From: Anaerolineae bacterium
Lineage (GTDB): Bacteria; Chloroflexota; Anaerolineae; Aggregatilineales; Phototrophicaceae
Reading direction: 5' to 3'
NCBI GenBank assembly: GCA_020848855.1
Contig: JADLHH010000276.1
Location: forward strand, 1 to 7,760
Length of the DNA stretch: 7,760 nt
In this document: positions 6,341 through 7,760 of the stretch, one piece after another
Layout of the letters: each line of letters starts with the position of its first letter
Position numbering within the stretch: position 1 is the stretch's first letter
Made by a program: the position numbers and the translations under genes
The notes under the pieces: model-generated
Told to the model about the DNA's origin: nothing
Seen by the model: only the letters and a program-made list of their open reading frames with translations
Database searches by the model: none

Positions 6341-7151
6341 GATCTCGCTCCTTACCCGCCGGATGATGCCGGAGTGTGTTCATTGTAATCAGGACTGCAA
6401 TAGAGATCAAGCCAAGCAGCAGCGCCATGCTGTACGCGCCGACATTATTGCGGTCATGCAGCGAGCGGTAGACATAGATCGTCGCCGTCTCGGTGATCCC
6501 CTGAATGCTGCCCCCGGCAACCGCCGCCGCCCCGAACTCCCCCCGCGCGCGCGCCACCGTCAGCACCACGCCGTACACCACGCCGTGCCGAATACCGGGA
6601 AAGACGATGCGGCGGAAGACCGTGAACCGGCTCGCGCCGAGCGTCAGCGCGGCTTCTTCCTGCTCCGGCGTCAGCGACGCCAGCACGGGCATCACCTCGC
6701 GGATGACGAACGGCAGCGAGACGAATATCGTCACCAGCAAAATCCCCGGAAACGAAAAAGCGATCTGGATCGGCAGGTCTTTGAGCCACCCCTGCCGCCC
6801 GAACAGCACGATCACCACGAAGCCGATGATCACCGGCGAGATAACAAACGGCAGATCGACCAATGCATTGAACAACCCCCTGCCGGGGAACCGGTGGCGC
6901 ACCAGCACCCAGGCGACGACCACGCCCAGCACGACGTTGACCAGGCACGCCAGCGCTGTGATGACGAAGGTTAGCTGGAGCGCCTTCAGCGCGTCTGGCT
7001 TGGTCAATTCCTCCAGGATGCGCCCGGCGCCGTTCTGGAACGCCCCGGTCAGGATGCTGACGAGCGGCGCGACGATCAGTGCCCCCACGTAAGCCAGCAC
7101 GATGCCGATCAGGAGCCACGCCAGCAGCGAACGTGGTGATTTTTCAGCCAT
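6321..7151 (-). CDS. cysW: Sulfate/thiosulfate ABC transporter permease CysW
   Basis: A 276-residue inner-membrane permease, one of two channel subunits of the sulfate importer. It has about six hydrophobic segments: near residues 10-37, 57-83, 97-118, 132-151, 190-213 (less certain) and 239-259. The short cytoplasmic loop that docks on CysA, the EAA motif, is textbook at 165-186: EEAALTLGASRFTVFRRIVF, followed by PGI. RGEFGAAAVAGG after it is typical of the CysT/CysW family. ATG 7151 is preceded by GGAGG (minus strand, 7163-7159) with a 7-base gap, and overlaps the cysT stop by 8 bases. The 3' end overlaps cysA by 20 bases. It is assigned as CysW and not CysT by its order in the operon and its partner's closer fit to CysT; the two are paralogues, so this naming is slightly less sure than the family. 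Confidence 0.9.
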   Translation of the reverse strand: MAEKSPRSLLAWLLIGIVLAYVGALIVAPLVSILTGAFQNGAGRILEELTKPDALKALQLTFVITALACLVNVVLGVVVAWVLVRHRFPGRGLFNALVDLPFVISPVIIGFVVIVLFGRQGWLKDLPIQIAFSFPGILLVTIFVSLPFVIREVMPVLASLTPEQEEAALTLGASRFTVFRRIVFPGIRHGVVYGVVLTVARARGEFGAAAVAGGSIQGITETATIYVYRSLHDRNNVGAYSMALLLGLISIAVLITMNTLRHHPAGKERDHVDSAG

Positions 7152-7760
7152 GCACGTACCTCCGCATCAGCCGGTCCGTCAGCAGCGTCGTGCCCAGTGC
7201 AATTACCAGGACGGCGAGCGAGACGCTGCTCGCCGCAACCGGGAAGCCGCCTTCGACCTGACCATAGATGTAGACAGCAGCCGTCTGCGTGCGCAGCGGA
7301 ATATTGCCGGAGACGATCACAATCGAGCCGAATTCTCCGAGAGCGCGCGCGAAGCTCAACATGCCGCCCGTAATGATAGCGGGCAGTATCGTGGGCAGTA
7401 TGATGCGGCGGAAGGTCGTCCACCCGGACGCGCCAAGCGTTTGCGCCACTTCCTGCTGGTGCAGGTCAAGCCCAGCGAGAACCGGCTGCACCGCCCGCGT
7501 GACGAACGGATAACCGAGGAACAGCAGCGCCAGAATGATCCCCGGCGGCGCGTACAACAGGCGCGAGCCGAACTGCTGCTCGTATAGTGCGCCAACCGCT
7601 GTCTGCGGTCCGTAGAGCAGCACCAGCATCACGCCCGTCACCAGCGTCGGGATGGCGAACGGCAGGTCGATCAGGGCGTTCAAAATGCGCTTGCCGGGAA
7701 AGCGATAGCTGGTGAGCACGTAGGCGGTGAGCGTCCCAATCACCACGTTGATGACCGCCA
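7144..7760 (-). CDS. cysT: Sulfate/thiosulfate ABC transporter permease CysT (CysU), 5' end outside the window
   Basis: The C-terminal 204 or so residues of the second channel permease. The frame runs off the right edge: upstream of GTG 7746 it continues AVIN, so that GTG is an internal Val. CysT proteins are usually near 275 residues, so about 70 N-terminal residues are missing, including the first helix. Landmarks in order are AYVLTSYRFPGKR, ALIDLPFAIPTLVTGVMLV, YGPQTAVG, the EAA loop QEVAQTLGASGWTTFRRIILP (encoded about 7452-7390), SFARALGEFGSIVIVSGN, and a last helix VSLAVLVIALGTTLL. This matches the DLPFALPT and LYGP features of CysT. The stop overlaps the cysW start by 8 bases. The operon's promoter and its sulfate-binding protein gene are expected beyond 7760. 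Confidence 0.9.
   Translation of the reverse strand, partial: AVINVVIGTLTAYVLTSYRFPGKRILNALIDLPFAIPTLVTGVMLVLLYGPQTAVGALYEQQFGSRLLYAPPGIILALLFLGYPFVTRAVQPVLAGLDLHQQEVAQTLGASGWTTFRRIILPTILPAIITGGMLSFARALGEFGSIVIVSGNIPLRTQTAAVYIYGQVEGGFPVAASSVSLAVLVIALGTTLLTDRLMRRYVHG

Noticed and set aside
5552..6974. Long plus-strand frames (5552-6235 and 6213-6974) opposite cysA and cysW
   Set aside because: Both are antisense to intact transporter genes with all motifs. The translations are rich in Arg, Gln and His and lack domain-like patterns.

Overview
The window is high-GC bacterial DNA (roughly 60% or more by eye) packed with ordinary chromosomal genes. A Chloroflexota (Anaerolineae-like) source is the best guess. 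The main support is the large transglutaminase membrane protein, whose extracytoplasmic linker is a run of Thr-Pro repeats of the kind common in that phylum. This is inference from gene content and composition, and no rRNA or marker phylogeny is available here.

Layout: (1) 1-1229, plus strand: the 3' three quarters of an RNase J gene, cut by the window edge and closed by a clear intrinsic terminator at 1269-1296. (2) 1345-3792, minus strand: a TgpA-type protein with an N-terminal membrane domain, a transglutaminase core, a Thr/Pro-rich linker, one more membrane helix and a DUF4129-like tail. It converges on RNase J. (3) 3793-3928: a short divergent promoter region, with a good sigma-70-type promoter on the minus strand for the transglutaminase gene and a perfect TATAAT on the plus strand for the next gene. 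(4) 3929 to about 4306, plus strand: the RNase P RNA gene (rnpB), type A, with most helices readable. (5) 7760-4368, minus strand: a translationally overlapping operon reading cysT (cut by the window edge), cysW, cysA, then an unusual protein with universal-stress-protein-like halves. This operon converges on rnpB.

Functionally, CysT and CysW form the membrane channel and CysA the ATPase of a sulfate/thiosulfate importer. The periplasmic binding protein is not in the window and would be expected upstream of cysT, beyond 7760. The last gene of the operon encodes a 317-residue protein that appears to join a GspE/MshE N-terminal-like domain to two USP-like domains lacking the usual ATP-binding glycines. 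It is the least ordinary item here. RNase J and RNase P RNA are both RNA-processing components and sit on either side of the transglutaminase gene, which may be coincidence.

I found no mobile element, CRISPR array, tRNA or phage signature. No stretch over 300 bases lacks a gene. The window is mostly housekeeping, and the findings are modest: the fusion protein, a possible loss of the tRNA-CCA-binding GGU motif in RNase P RNA, the rnpB 3' end, and details of promoters and start sites.
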